The notes under the pieces: generated by a model
What the model was told of the DNA's origin: nothing
What the model saw: the letters and a program-made list of their open reading frames with translations, nothing else
Database searches by the model: none
Source: Mesobacillus subterraneus
GTDB lineage: Bacteria; Bacillota; Bacilli; Bacillales; Cytobacillaceae
Assembly: GCF_023715485.1 (NCBI RefSeq)
Contig: NZ_JAMBOF010000015.1
Coordinates: 1 to 64,000, forward strand
Reading direction: 5' to 3'
DNA length: 64,000 bases
Shown here: one piece after another, positions 1 through 8,350 of the stretch
How the letters are laid out: each line of letters begins with the position of its first letter
Position numbering within the stretch: the first letter of the stretch is position 1
Translations under genes and position numbers: made by a program

Positions 1-36
1 AAAAATGTTTGAACAACGATATACAAAGGCCAAAAA

Positions 37-72
37 GGGGTAGTCAGGCAGCCTCGGCTGCCTGACTACCCC
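37..72 (-). terminator. Strong intrinsic terminator
   Basis: A 17-bp perfect inverted repeat (37-53 with 56-72) with a 2-nt loop is bordered at 32-36 by a run of A, which is a U-run on the minus-strand transcript. It lies about 230 bp past hmgA and probably backs up the closer terminator at 262-291. Confidence 0.7.
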
Positions 73-126
73 TCCACATATAACTCATAGAGTATGGATG
101 TTTACACATAATTCTTGACGGAACCT

Positions 127-219
127 TTTATTGGCGATTTTCACATATTTATTGGCGAAAAAATGATTTTATTGGCGATTTTCACACGTTTATTGGCGAA
201 AATAAAATTTTATTGGCGA
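127..219. repeat. Five phased copies of TTTATTGGCGA
   Basis: The 11-bp word TTTATTGGCGA starts at 127, 148, 168, 189 and 209, so the period alternates 21, 20, 21, 20 bp (about two helical turns). The spacers between copies differ in sequence and are only 9-10 bp. No coding frame runs through it. It fills the spacer after the homogentisate operon. Confidence 0.8.
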
Positions 220-261
220 ACTGGAAAAAATCATTGTTTTTTTCCAGTTTCTCCACAAAAA

Positions 262-291
262 TAGGCCAACTCGCTCATTAGCGAATTGGCC
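262..291 (-). terminator. Terminator of the tyrosine catabolic operon
   Basis: A hairpin with arms AGGCCAACTCGC and GCGAATTGGCCT (one mismatch) is followed on the minus strand by a T-rich run. It starts 9 bp after the hmgA stop codon, so it closes the hpd-to-hmgA operon. Confidence 0.7.
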
Positions 292-299
292 TTCTTTTC

Positions 300-1457
300 T
301 TATTTCTCAATCCAGGTATACATATACTGGTCGTCTTCAATAGCTTTGGCTTTCTTCACCGTCTTCAAGGGACGGAAGGTATCGATCATGACCGCTAGCT
401 CTAGTGTTTCTTTTTTGCCGATGCTTGCTTCCGTTTTACCTGGATGCGGACCGTGCGGAATCCCGCTTGGATGCAATGTAATCGAGCCTTCCTTGATTCC
501 CTTGCGGCTCATGAAATTGCCTTCTACATAGTAAAGCAGCTCATCGCTGTTGACGTTGCTGTGGTAATATGGCGCCGGGATCGCTTCAGGATGGTAATCG
601 TAAAGCCTAGGGACGAATGAACAGATTACATAGTTATGGCCTTCGAATGTCTGGTGCACTGGCGGCGGCTGATGGATTCGGCCTGTGATTGGCTCAAAGT
701 CCTCGATATTGAACGCCCATGGATACAGATAGCCATCCCAGCCGACGACATCAAGCGGATGGTGGTTCAGCACATGGCGGTGAAGATAACCGCGGGTTTT
801 CGTGATGACCTCATGCTCCCCTTTTTCCGAGAAAGTCTCAAGCAATTCTGGTCCGCGAATGTCGCGTTCACAGAACGGGCTGTGCTCAAGCAGCTGTCCG
901 TATTCATTGCGATACCGGCGTGGAGTCGTAATCTGGCTAAACGATTCGACAATCAATGCCTTTGTCTGCTCGGAATCATCTGGAACAACTCTGTACATCG
1001 TGCCAATCGGAATCACGACATAATCACCAGGACGATAGTTTATTGTTCCAAACATTGTTTCTACCTTGCCGGACCCATGATGGAAAAAGAACATCTCATC
1101 TCCATCGCCATTTCGGTAAAACTGCTTCATCGGCTCGGTAATATTGGCAAAACCGATTAACAGATCATCATTACCGAGGATATATTCCCTTCCGCTTAAA
1201 GCATCACCCGTTTTCGTGATCTGATCGGTCAAGAAGTGCCGATGGTTCAGTGATCCCTGTTCCTCATATTCAGGCAAATAGCTGCCGATCAGTTCACTTT
1301 TCACGACTTCTGTCGGCATATGGTGGTGATACAGAATCGACTGTGTGCCGGAAAAGCCTTTTGTGCCCATTACCTGCTCACGGAATAACGAACCATCTTC
1401 CTTTTTAAAAATCGTATGGCGTTTCTTCGGAATTTCTCCCAGCTGGCGGTAATACAT
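300..1457 (-). CDS. hmgA: Homogentisate 1,2-dioxygenase
   Basis: This cytosolic non-haem iron enzyme opens the ring of homogentisate to 4-maleylacetoacetate, the committed ring cleavage of tyrosine degradation. The protein has 385 residues, the shorter Bacillus-type form. A cupin-like C-terminal half carries the expected metal ligands: His299 and Glu306 in a HSNVNSDE motif, and a His-rich HPSGIPHGPHPG stretch starting at about 329. It is the last gene of a five-gene minus-strand operon, 15 bp after the FAH-family gene, and is followed directly by a terminator. Identity is supported by both sequence and the adjacent 4-hydroxyphenylpyruvate dioxygenase. No maleylacetoacetate isomerase is present in the window, so that step must be encoded elsewhere or be spontaneous. 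Confidence 0.93.
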   Translation of the reverse strand: MYYRQLGEIPKKRHTIFKKEDGSLFREQVMGTKGFSGTQSILYHHHMPTEVVKSELIGSYLPEYEEQGSLNHRHFLTDQITKTGDALSGREYILGNDDLLIGFANITEPMKQFYRNGDGDEMFFFHHGSGKVETMFGTINYRPGDYVVIPIGTMYRVVPDDSEQTKALIVESFSQITTPRRYRNEYGQLLEHSPFCERDIRGPELLETFSEKGEHEVITKTRGYLHRHVLNHHPLDVVGWDGYLYPWAFNIEDFEPITGRIHQPPPVHQTFEGHNYVICSFVPRLYDYHPEAIPAPYYHSNVNSDELLYYVEGNFMSRKGIKEGSITLHPSGIPHGPHPGKTEASIGKKETLELAVMIDTFRPLKTVKKAKAIEDDQYMYTWIEK

Positions 1458-1472
1458 GAAAACACCTTCTTT

Positions 1473-2396
1473 CTAGTCTTCGATAATTTTATTTTTCAGG
1501 ACACCGAGTCCCGTAATCTCCAGTTCCACTTCGTCTCCTGGCTCAAGCCAGCGATGTACATTCGTGCCAAGCTCGAGGATGCAGCCTGTTCCGACCGTTC
1601 CTGATCCGATCACTTCACCCGGATACAGTGTCGTTCCCGATGATGCACGCTCGATCATTTCACCAAAGGAAAAATAAAGTTCATTCACATTTCCTCTGGA
1701 CAGCTCTTTGCCATTCACCTTCGCAACCATTTCAAGGTCATAGCCTTTCCCAGCTTTCAGGGATTCCAACTCATCTCTCGTGACAAGGTAAGGACCGATT
1801 GAAGTCGCGAAATCCTTGCCTTTCGCTGGGCCAAGTCCTACCTTCATTTCCTGACGCTGAAGGTCGCGGGCACTCCAGTCATTCATGATAAAAAAGCCAA
1901 AAATATGCTGTTCGGCATCCTCAGCCTTGATATTCCTGCCTTCCTTGCCAATAACACAGGCTATTTCCAATTCATAATCCATCCATTCACAGTTCTGCGG
2001 CCGCCTGATTTCATCCTCAGGCCCCCGGATAGCAAGATGGTTGGTAAAATAGAAAACCGGGATTTCATACCATTCAGGAATCATCTCAAGACCACGATTT
2101 TCACGGGCGGTTTTTACATGCTGCTCAAACGCGTAAAAATCACGGACACTTTTCGGGTTTGGGAGCGGCGCTTTCAGGCTGACTTCATTTAATGGATAGG
2201 AACCATTCCCTGTCTCAATCAGCCCTTTATTTTTTCCGATATACTCCATGTATTGCTCATGGTTCTCGATGAATGCCAGTATATTGTCAGGCAAAGTACC
2301 GTTGGAGGCTTCATTCATATCGACTGCCATATTTCTTGAATTGATCCAGCCAGCACTCACTGTACCGTCTTTTTTTGTAAACGTAATGAATTTCAT
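1473..2396 (-). CDS. Fumarylacetoacetate hydrolase family protein
   Basis: The 307-residue protein belongs to the FAH superfamily, whose members hydrolyse the C-C bond of fumarylacetoacetate-like diketo acids. The metal-binding region is visible: an EIACVIGKEGRN stretch near residue 145, NDWSARDLQ near 170 and a GTGCILE segment near 270. It is shorter than the eukaryotic FAH (about 420 residues), as usual for bacterial members. Its place between the flavin reductase and hmgA, with 8-bp and 15-bp gaps, argues that it performs the last step of tyrosine breakdown, giving fumarate and acetoacetate. Maleylacetoacetate or maleylpyruvate could also be the substrate, because family membership alone does not fix it. 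Confidence 0.85.
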   Translation of the reverse strand: MKFITFTKKDGTVSAGWINSRNMAVDMNEASNGTLPDNILAFIENHEQYMEYIGKNKGLIETGNGSYPLNEVSLKAPLPNPKSVRDFYAFEQHVKTARENRGLEMIPEWYEIPVFYFTNHLAIRGPEDEIRRPQNCEWMDYELEIACVIGKEGRNIKAEDAEQHIFGFFIMNDWSARDLQRQEMKVGLGPAKGKDFATSIGPYLVTRDELESLKAGKGYDLEMVAKVNGKELSRGNVNELYFSFGEMIERASSGTTLYPGEVIGSGTVGTGCILELGTNVHRWLEPGDEVELEITGLGVLKNKIIED

Positions 2397-2404
2397 GAGA
2401 TCAC

Positions 2405-3016
2405 CTATTTCCTTTGCAGCTCAAAGGTTTTTGCCAGCGGCAGGGTGTAGGTTGCTCCTGCCAGCCTTCCAACCGGATTCAGCTTTTCTGAATTGATACG
2501 GCCGCTTTCGTAAAGTTCATCGGCGACATGGACATGGACCACCTTGCCAATGACAAGGCTTCCAGCTCCTGCTTCTTCCCCTCCAAAATGGAGGACCTGA
2601 TCGAGAACACACTCAAGATGAACCTTGGACTCCTTGACCCGTGACGGTTTTACCGCCACACTGTCGACCTTGGTCAGCCCAGATGCCTCGAATTCATCCA
2701 CATCCGAAGTGAATTCAGTGGCACAGTCATTCATCTGCTGAACAAACTCTTCACTGACAATATTGATGACGAATTCCTTTGTTCCTTCAATATTCTTCAG
2801 CGTATCCTTTTTCACGCCATCAGTCCCTCTCCTCATTGGTGAAAAACAGACCATCATCGGATTTGCGCTAATGACGGTAAAGAAGCTGAATGGAGCCAAA
2901 TTGGCGTTCCCGTTTTCATCCTGGCTGGAGACAAAGGCAATTGGCCTCGGCAGGACAGAGCCTTGCAAAAGCTTATAAGCCTCTCTCCATTCAAGCGTAT
3001 CTGTCTTGATTTCCAA
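2405..3016 (-). CDS. Flavin reductase-like domain protein
   Basis: The 203-residue protein has the split-barrel FMN-binding flavin reductase fold: PRPIAFVSSQDENGN near residue 25, NLAPFSFFTVISANPMM near 39-55, and a C-terminal half that ends before a GRLAGATY motif. Such proteins either supply reduced flavin to a monooxygenase or act as FMN-dependent oxidoreductases. No partner monooxygenase is in this operon, so its function in tyrosine degradation is open. It starts 3 bp after the aminotransferase stop codon and 8 bp before the FAH-family gene, so it is clearly cotranscribed. It could also reduce an electron carrier for another enzyme of the island. Confidence 0.8.
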   Translation of the reverse strand: MEIKTDTLEWREAYKLLQGSVLPRPIAFVSSQDENGNANLAPFSFFTVISANPMMVCFSPMRRGTDGVKKDTLKNIEGTKEFVINIVSEEFVQQMNDCATEFTSDVDEFEASGLTKVDSVAVKPSRVKESKVHLECVLDQVLHFGGEEAGAGSLVIGKVVHVHVADELYESGRINSEKLNPVGRLAGATYTLPLAKTFELQRK

Positions 3017-3019
3017 GGC

Positions 3020-4111
3020 TTACACCGCCCTTTCATGAAAAAGCTGGCTGACGATTTGCAGAATGAATTCATGGTCTTCCCGCGAACCTAAAGTAATCCT
3101 GAACGCTTCCTTGTAGCCCGAAAGCTGCATTTGTCTGACAAGGACGCCATGCTCTGTCAGCGTCTGGATGACCGGTCTGTTTGTGAAGGCAAACAAGAAA
3201 TTGGATTGTGAGGGGAAACTATCAATCTCCAACTCTTTGAACTTCGCACTTAGAAAGTCTCTCTCTATACTATTTTTAGCAGAGCACTCCTGGACAAAGT
3301 CCTGGTCTCCAAGCGCAGCCACCGCTGATGCCTGGGCGAGCTGGTTCACATTGAATACATCTCTTACTTTATGGAGCTCCTTCGCGATGTCTTCATGCAT
3401 TATGCCATAGCCAACACGCAGGCTCGCAAGCCCGTATATTTTTGAAAAAGTTCTCAGGATAACAATGTTTTGATACTGCTCAAGCAACGGCATCGTATCA
3501 AGGTATTCCTTGGAGTCAGCGTACTCGAAATAAGCTTCATCCATAATGATCAGCACATTTGAAGGCACATTATCAATAAACGAAAGCAGTTCTTGCTTGG
3601 CGACAATTGTCCCGGTCGGATTGTTCGGATTGCAGACGAATACCATCTTTGTTTTTTCAGTGATTGCTTCCTGCATTTTTTCGAGATCATGCCGGCCTTC
3701 GATCATTGGTAATGTAACAGCTTTGCCCCCCTCGATCAGGACATTCGTTTTATAGCGGGGGAAAGTCACCTCCGCCATGACCGCTTCTTCACCTTTATCA
3801 ATATACGCCCTTGTCAGCAGGCGGATGATTTCCTCTGAACCGTTCGAAACAAGAAAATGCTTTTCGTCCAATCCATAATGGGAGGAGAGCTTCTTAACGA
3901 TTCCTGTGGTCATTCCATCAGGATAGAATGCCAGATTAGCAGATGCCTGCATGATTGCTTCTCTGACCTTTGGTGAAGTGCCATAAACATTTTCGTTATC
4001 CGATAGCTTCCTTACAGTAGTGATCCCATACTGTTCCTTGATTTCCTCTATTGTCTTGCCGAGGGCATATGGTGTGATTCCTTCAAGTTCTGCTCGTGCT
4101 TTTACGTTCAT
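3020..4111 (-). CDS. HisC-type aromatic aminotransferase
   Basis: This is a PLP-dependent class I/II aminotransferase of the histidinol-phosphate aminotransferase family. Visible motifs are NPNNPTGT, a DEAYFEY motif and the PLP lysine in TFSKIYGLASLRVGYG. HisC paralogues commonly transaminate tyrosine and phenylalanine, and this one sits between hpd and the downstream tyrosine genes rather than among his genes. I infer that it converts tyrosine to 4-hydroxyphenylpyruvate. The start at 4111 is chosen because a GGGGG ribosome binding site lies 6 bp upstream; the adjacent ATG at 4117 abuts that site, and further upstream codons look like leader. Length from 4111 is 363 residues, normal for HisC. 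Confidence 0.82.
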   Translation of the reverse strand: MNVKARAELEGITPYALGKTIEEIKEQYGITTVRKLSDNENVYGTSPKVREAIMQASANLAFYPDGMTTGIVKKLSSHYGLDEKHFLVSNGSEEIIRLLTRAYIDKGEEAVMAEVTFPRYKTNVLIEGGKAVTLPMIEGRHDLEKMQEAITEKTKMVFVCNPNNPTGTIVAKQELLSFIDNVPSNVLIIMDEAYFEYADSKEYLDTMPLLEQYQNIVILRTFSKIYGLASLRVGYGIMHEDIAKELHKVRDVFNVNQLAQASAVAALGDQDFVQECSAKNSIERDFLSAKFKELEIDSFPSQSNFLFAFTNRPVIQTLTEHGVLVRQMQLSGYKEAFRITLGSREDHEFILQIVSQLFHERAV

Positions 4112-4182
4112 GTTCATCCCCCAATTTCTCAGTCGCCGTTTATAACGAAAAGGGAGCGAATCGCCCCCTTCCATCCCGGCTT

Positions 4183-5298
4183 TTAAAGGTTGCCGCGTCT
4201 TTCCTGTTCACGTTCGATTGATTCAAATAGAGCCTTGAAGTTGCCTTCGCCAAAGCCTCTTGCACCTTTACGCTGGATGATTTCAATGAACAGCGTCGGG
4301 CGGTCTACGATTGGCTTCGTGAAAATTTGCAGCAGATAGCCTTCATCGTCTCGGTCTACTAAAATGCTAAGCTCTTTTAACTTATCAATCTCTTCGTCAA
4401 TTTTACCGACACGCTCAGAAAGCATTTCGTAGTATGAATCAGGTGTGCTAAGGAATTCTACTCCGTTATTACGAAGAGTGGCAACTGTACTTACGATATC
4501 TTCTGTTAGAATCGCAAGGTGCTGTACGCCAGGGCCATTGTAGAATTCAAGGTATTCCTGGATTTGCGACTTGCGTTTTCCTTCAGCCGGCTCGTTGATT
4601 GGGAACTTGATGCGGCCTCCGTTGTGCATCACCTTAGACATCAGCGCTGAATATTCAGTCACGATATCCTTGTCTGTGAAGTGCTTCATTTCCTTGAAGC
4701 CCATTACGTTCGCATAATAGTTAACCCATTCTTCCATTCTCTCAACATTGCCGACAACATGGTCGATGCCGATGAAACCTGCGTCATTCACAGGGACAGT
4801 CGTTTCATGCGCAGCAAATCCTGGCATGAAGATTCCCTTATAATTATTTCTTTCTACTAACGTATGGATTGTGTCACCGTATGTACCGATGACAGCTTTC
4901 TTCAAACTGCCATGTTCGTCAGAAACCTCATGCGGGGGCTGGATTTCGATCGCACCGCGTTTGACAGCTCCTTCGTAAGCCTTTTGCACATCATCAACAG
5001 CCAGTGCAATATCCTTGACGCCATCGCCGTGAGTCTTAACAAATTGAGCGACACGAGAAGAATCATTATAAGTACCTGTAACAACAAGACGAATCTTGCG
5101 CTGCTGAAGTACGTAAGAAGCCGTTTCACGGTTGCCAGTCTCAAGTCCGGAATACGCCACAACCTTGAAGCCAAACGCCGTCTGGAAGAAATGAGCTGCC
5201 TGTTTCGCGTTCCCTACATAAAGCTCTAAATAATCAACATCCTTTACCGGAAAAAAATCTTCAGTTGTTTGGCCAGATACCATTACTTTCTCTTGCAT
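4183..5298 (-). CDS. hpd: 4-hydroxyphenylpyruvate dioxygenase
   Basis: This enzyme converts 4-hydroxyphenylpyruvate to homogentisate with release of CO2. The 371-residue protein has two vicinal-oxygen-chelate halves, and the iron triad is visible: His180 in GIDHVVGN, His260 in GVQHLAIL and Glu339 in FIEIIQRKG. It is the first gene of the operon, with a GGGAGG ribosome binding site. Upstream lies a sigma-A-like promoter and, between promoter and start codon, a 23-bp perfect palindrome (5313-5335) that is a good candidate operator. The next gene begins 71 bp downstream. Function is assigned with high confidence from the triad and context. Confidence 0.95.
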   Translation of the reverse strand: MQEKVMVSGQTTEDFFPVKDVDYLELYVGNAKQAAHFFQTAFGFKVVAYSGLETGNRETASYVLQQRKIRLVVTGTYNDSSRVAQFVKTHGDGVKDIALAVDDVQKAYEGAVKRGAIEIQPPHEVSDEHGSLKKAVIGTYGDTIHTLVERNNYKGIFMPGFAAHETTVPVNDAGFIGIDHVVGNVERMEEWVNYYANVMGFKEMKHFTDKDIVTEYSALMSKVMHNGGRIKFPINEPAEGKRKSQIQEYLEFYNGPGVQHLAILTEDIVSTVATLRNNGVEFLSTPDSYYEMLSERVGKIDEEIDKLKELSILVDRDDEGYLLQIFTKPIVDRPTLFIEIIQRKGARGFGEGNFKALFESIEREQERRGNL

Positions 5299-5312
5299 TG
5301 TGTAACCTCCCG

Positions 5313-5335
5313 TTTAAATATTTACAATATTTAAA
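5313..5335 (-). promoter_or_regulatory. Palindromic operator at hpd start
   Basis: There are perfect 10-bp arms TTTAAATATT and AATATTTAAA around a 3-bp centre (TAC). It sits just downstream of the inferred -10 box and upstream of the ribosome binding site of hpd, where a bound repressor would block transcription. The regulator is unknown. Confidence 0.6.
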
Positions 5336-5340
5336 ATTAT

Positions 5341-5368
5341 TTTATAGTAACTCTGCCTTCCCTCTCAA
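5341..5368 (-). promoter_or_regulatory. Sigma-A promoter of hpd operon
   Basis: On the minus strand, TTGAGA (5368-5363) and TATAAA (5346-5341) are separated by 16 bp. It is the only recognisable promoter before the five-gene tyrosine operon. Confidence 0.55.
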
Positions 5369-5436
5369 GAGCTCGATGTAAAGCTATAATGCTTTTACGC
5401 AGTGAAGAAACTTATTATGTTCACTGATGATTCTGC

Positions 5437-5530
5437 TATATTCCCCGATGACGAGGTTTTTCCCAGCTGAACCTGATTTAATCCCTGTTGGCGGAGATTT
5501 ATTCTCCGTTGATCCAGTTTTATTCCCCGT
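5437..5530. repeat. Phased TTTATTCCCCG-like words
   Basis: Degenerate copies of TTTATTCCCCGTTG begin at about 5437, 5456, 5477, 5498 and 5519, with the last three exactly 21 bp apart. This is the same architecture as the array at 127-219 but with a different word. It lies between the E3 gene and the hpd promoter, and no open frame spans it. Confidence 0.6.
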
Positions 5531-5552
5531 TATAGCATATAGCAATCGAGCA

Positions 5553-6977
5553 TTATATCTTAACCTTCTGCTTCTTCGGCACACTGTGAATTGCTTCCCC
5601 CTTGAATGCTTCGACAGCTTCAAGAAGCGCTTCGTTTACGCTTGGATGCGGATAGTTTGGGAACTTGAAATCTTCGTCCCGGGCAGCCATTTCGAGTGCC
5701 TGGATTCCATTTGAAATCAACTCGACTGCGCCTGCCCCGATCATATGTATGCCAAGCAGCAAATCACTAGTCTTATCGAAGACAACTTTGACCAGCCCTT
5801 CTTTTTTACCGAGGATTGAAGCAAAGCCATTAGCGGACATCGAAAACTCTCCGACGCCAACTTCATATCCTTGTTCGACCGCTTCCTGCTCCGTCAAACC
5901 AGCGCAGGCAATTGGCGGGCGGGTACGGGCAATGTGCGGAATGAATGTCATGTCATTTTCGCTAGGACGACCACAGATGGTTTCAGCGGCAGTCTTTCCT
6001 TGTTTAATCGCTTTTACAGCAAGCTGAGGTCCAGTCGTCACATCACCGATCGCAAAAATGTTTTCAATCGAAGTCCTGCCAGTATCGTCCGTGACAATAA
6101 AACCGTCAGGAGTTACTTTCATTTTAAGCCGATCGACCCCCAGATTCTCAAGCTGGGGCTTCGTGCCAAACGAATAGAACATATGGCTGCCAGCAACGGT
6201 CTTTACGCCTTTTTCACCAGAAAGGACAACATTAACTCCCTCTTCTGTTAAATCCGTCTCTTCAACAGAATAACCTTTCACAACGGCAATTCCCGACTTT
6301 TTCAAAATACGGTTCAACTCACGATTTATGCTCGAATCGAAGGCAAAATCAGCATCAGCTAAAATGAATGACACCTGAGAACCAAATGCCTGGAACACCA
6401 TCGCCATTTCCAAAGCGATATAATCATTCCCAAGCACAATGAGATTTTCGGGAACCGCCGCTAAATCAGCGATCGACCAGATATCTAAAATTCTTTCTGC
6501 TCTGGGTGCATTCTCCATTTTTACCGGTGTGCCGCCTGTAGCGATAATCGCTTCATTGAACCGGTACACTTCGTAGCTGTCTTCATTCTCAACACCTATT
6601 TTGTCCTCGGAAAGGAAGAAAGCACTGCCTTTGATCAACTCCACTTTATTCGCTTTGCATAAAGCTTCTACACCATCACGGAGTTGCTTAACGACTTGAT
6701 TTTTATAGTTTAAAAGCTTGCTGATTTCAAAATTAAGACCTGTTGTCTCAATCCCAAGCATTTCATCCTGCTTTGCTGCCACCAATCTTTCCGCACCATG
6801 GGCCATCACCTTGGAAGGAATGCAGCCTTTATTCAAGCAAACGCCACCAAGCTGGTCCCTTTCGATCAAAGTGACATTCTTTCCGAGCTGCGCTGCCCTT
6901 ATTGCTGCATGGTATCCGCCGGGTCCGCCGCCAATGATCATTAAATCTCTTTCATGTGCTATTTCGCCAACGACCAT
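5553..6977 (-). CDS. lpdA: Dihydrolipoyl dehydrogenase (E3)
   Basis: This FAD/NAD disulfide oxidoreductase reoxidises the lipoyl arm of a 2-oxoacid dehydrogenase complex. The 474-residue protein shows the N-terminal dinucleotide site IIGGGPGGYHAA (about 14-25), the redox pair Cys47 and Cys52 in GGVCLNKGCIPSK, and the C-terminal His444/Glu449 dyad in the HPSVNEA segment. It is the last gene of an operon and begins at the base after the E2 stop codon. Because a dedicated E3 is included with E1a, E1b and E2, the complex seems self-contained. Its specificity follows from the neighbouring phenylalanine dehydrogenase rather than from E3 itself. Confidence 0.93.
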   Translation of the reverse strand: MVVGEIAHERDLMIIGGGPGGYHAAIRAAQLGKNVTLIERDQLGGVCLNKGCIPSKVMAHGAERLVAAKQDEMLGIETTGLNFEISKLLNYKNQVVKQLRDGVEALCKANKVELIKGSAFFLSEDKIGVENEDSYEVYRFNEAIIATGGTPVKMENAPRAERILDIWSIADLAAVPENLIVLGNDYIALEMAMVFQAFGSQVSFILADADFAFDSSINRELNRILKKSGIAVVKGYSVEETDLTEEGVNVVLSGEKGVKTVAGSHMFYSFGTKPQLENLGVDRLKMKVTPDGFIVTDDTGRTSIENIFAIGDVTTGPQLAVKAIKQGKTAAETICGRPSENDMTFIPHIARTRPPIACAGLTEQEAVEQGYEVGVGEFSMSANGFASILGKKEGLVKVVFDKTSDLLLGIHMIGAGAVELISNGIQALEMAARDEDFKFPNYPHPSVNEALLEAVEAFKGEAIHSVPKKQKVKI

Positions 6978-8339
6978 TTACATCAACTCCAGAAGCATCA
7001 TTTTGGGGTTCTCGATCAACTGTGCGAACCTGTTTGTAAAGGCTACTGCCGTTGCACCATCGGCAACTCGGTGATCAAAGGCCATTGATAGATTCATGAT
7101 CGAGCGGATCGCGATTTCATCCTGATCGGTTACAACAGGCCGTTTCTTTGTTTTATGGAAAGAAACAAGTGCCGTTTGAGGATGCTGGATGATTGGTGTT
7201 GCGCCAATGCTTCCCCCAAGCGGACCTACATTGCTGACCGTGAATGTCCCTCCGGAAATATCCTTGACTGTCAGCTTATCTTCCAGGGCTAGGTTTGTCA
7301 GACGCTTCATTTCTTCATGGATCTGTTTCAGGTTTTTCTGCTCAACATTCCGGATGACTGGAACAATCAGCCCATCAGGAGTGTCAACGGCAATTCCAAT
7401 ATGGTGCTCACGCAACAGCTGAATGCTTTCGTTTTCTTCATTAAGCACTGCATTAAAGACAGGAAATTCTTTTAATCCGATCGACAGCGCTTTAATGAAA
7501 AAAGCTGTAGCAGAAATAGAATTTCCAGAAGACTTGATTTGCTCCCGGAAGGTAATCAGCTCGCTTACATCGATTTCCTCATAATGAGTGCAATGTGGAA
7601 TCGTGAAAATGGATTGGACCATCTTCTTCGCAATCTGCTTGCGGCGTCCGCGGAACGGTATTGTATCCTGAGATAGATTTACAGTCTCAACCACTTCGGA
7701 ACCTGCTTCCGAAGTATTCGAAGCCTTTGTTTCGGAACTCACTTCTGAAATATTCGGAGCCTTCCATTCGGAACCTGGTTGCGAAACCTTCGGAACCTGA
7801 TGTTCGGAAGTCACTTCCGAATTGCTCGCAACACCGGAATCTCTTAATTTCACAGCAGCTAAAACATCCTCATCGGTAATTCGGCCAGCTGGTCCAGTAC
7901 CGTTTAGGTCCATTATATTAATGTTATTTTCACGGGCAATTTTTCTTGTATATGGAGAAGCGAGGATGCGTTTTGAACGCTCGCTTACAACCTCTGTCAC
8001 AATGCCATCCACCGGTCTGTTCAGCAGATTCACCGCAACCTTCGAAGGTTCAGCTTTAACATCATCGCTAACCTTCTGAGTTTCTAAAGTTCTTCCAGCA
8101 CCGGCACCATCCTCCATAATCAGGAGTGTCGTGCCGACTTTCACCGTTTGGCCTGGAGTCATTAGCAATTCTTTTATTACACCTGATCGTGGAGCGGGAA
8201 TTTCTGCAGTCATTTTGTCTGTCTGGACTTCAACCAATGGATCATCTGCTTTAACGAAATCCCCGGGTTTCACCAGGTAACAGTTAATGTCGGCTTCAGT
8301 CATCCCTTCCCCAATATCATGGAGCTTTACTTCAACCAT
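6978..8339 (-). CDS. 2-oxoacid dehydrogenase E2, lipoyl acyltransferase
   Basis: This is the core acyltransferase that passes the acyl group from E1 to CoA. Domains in order: one N-terminal lipoyl domain with the modified Lys in VQTDKMTAEI (about residue 42), a peripheral subunit-binding domain (SPYTRKIARENNI to GRITDEDV, about 128-164), a Ser/Glu-rich linker, and the catalytic domain ending with the His/Asp motif DHRVADG (about 422-428). The linker is a 12-residue repeat, encoded by 36-bp units (see repeat at 7695-7821). The ATG at 8339 has an AGGAGG site 7 bp upstream; a GTG two codons earlier is less well placed. I infer a phenylpyruvate-specific complex, but a branched-chain or pyruvate role is possible. 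Confidence 0.88.
   Translation of the reverse strand: MVEVKLHDIGEGMTEADINCYLVKPGDFVKADDPLVEVQTDKMTAEIPAPRSGVIKELLMTPGQTVKVGTTLLIMEDGAGAGRTLETQKVSDDVKAEPSKVAVNLLNRPVDGIVTEVVSERSKRILASPYTRKIARENNINIMDLNGTGPAGRITDEDVLAAVKLRDSGVASNSEVTSEHQVPKVSQPGSEWKAPNISEVSSETKASNTSEAGSEVVETVNLSQDTIPFRGRRKQIAKKMVQSIFTIPHCTHYEEIDVSELITFREQIKSSGNSISATAFFIKALSIGLKEFPVFNAVLNEENESIQLLREHHIGIAVDTPDGLIVPVIRNVEQKNLKQIHEEMKRLTNLALEDKLTVKDISGGTFTVSNVGPLGGSIGATPIIQHPQTALVSFHKTKKRPVVTDQDEIAIRSIMNLSMAFDHRVADGATAVAFTNRFAQLIENPKMMLLELM
7695..7821 (-). repeat. 36-bp repeats in the E2 linker
   Basis: TTCGGAA or its complement TTCCGAA, with variants, starts at 7695, 7707, 7717, 7731, 7743, 7753, 7767, 7779, 7789, 7803 and 7815. 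The intervals run 12, 10, 14 and repeat, giving a 36-bp unit. It encodes a 12-residue SE-rich unit (for example SEVTSEHQVPKV) in the flexible hinge of E2. Confidence 0.8.
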
Positions 8340-8350
8340 TGGCACGCCTC

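Noticed and set aside
127-219. Possible CRISPR-like array of five repeats
   Set aside because: The repeat is only 11 bp and spacers are 9-10 bp; no cas genes nearby. It is described as a phased word array instead.
636-1160. Long plus-strand frame opposite hmgA
   Set aside because: Shadow of the strongly supported hmgA coding strand; no ribosome binding site or family features.
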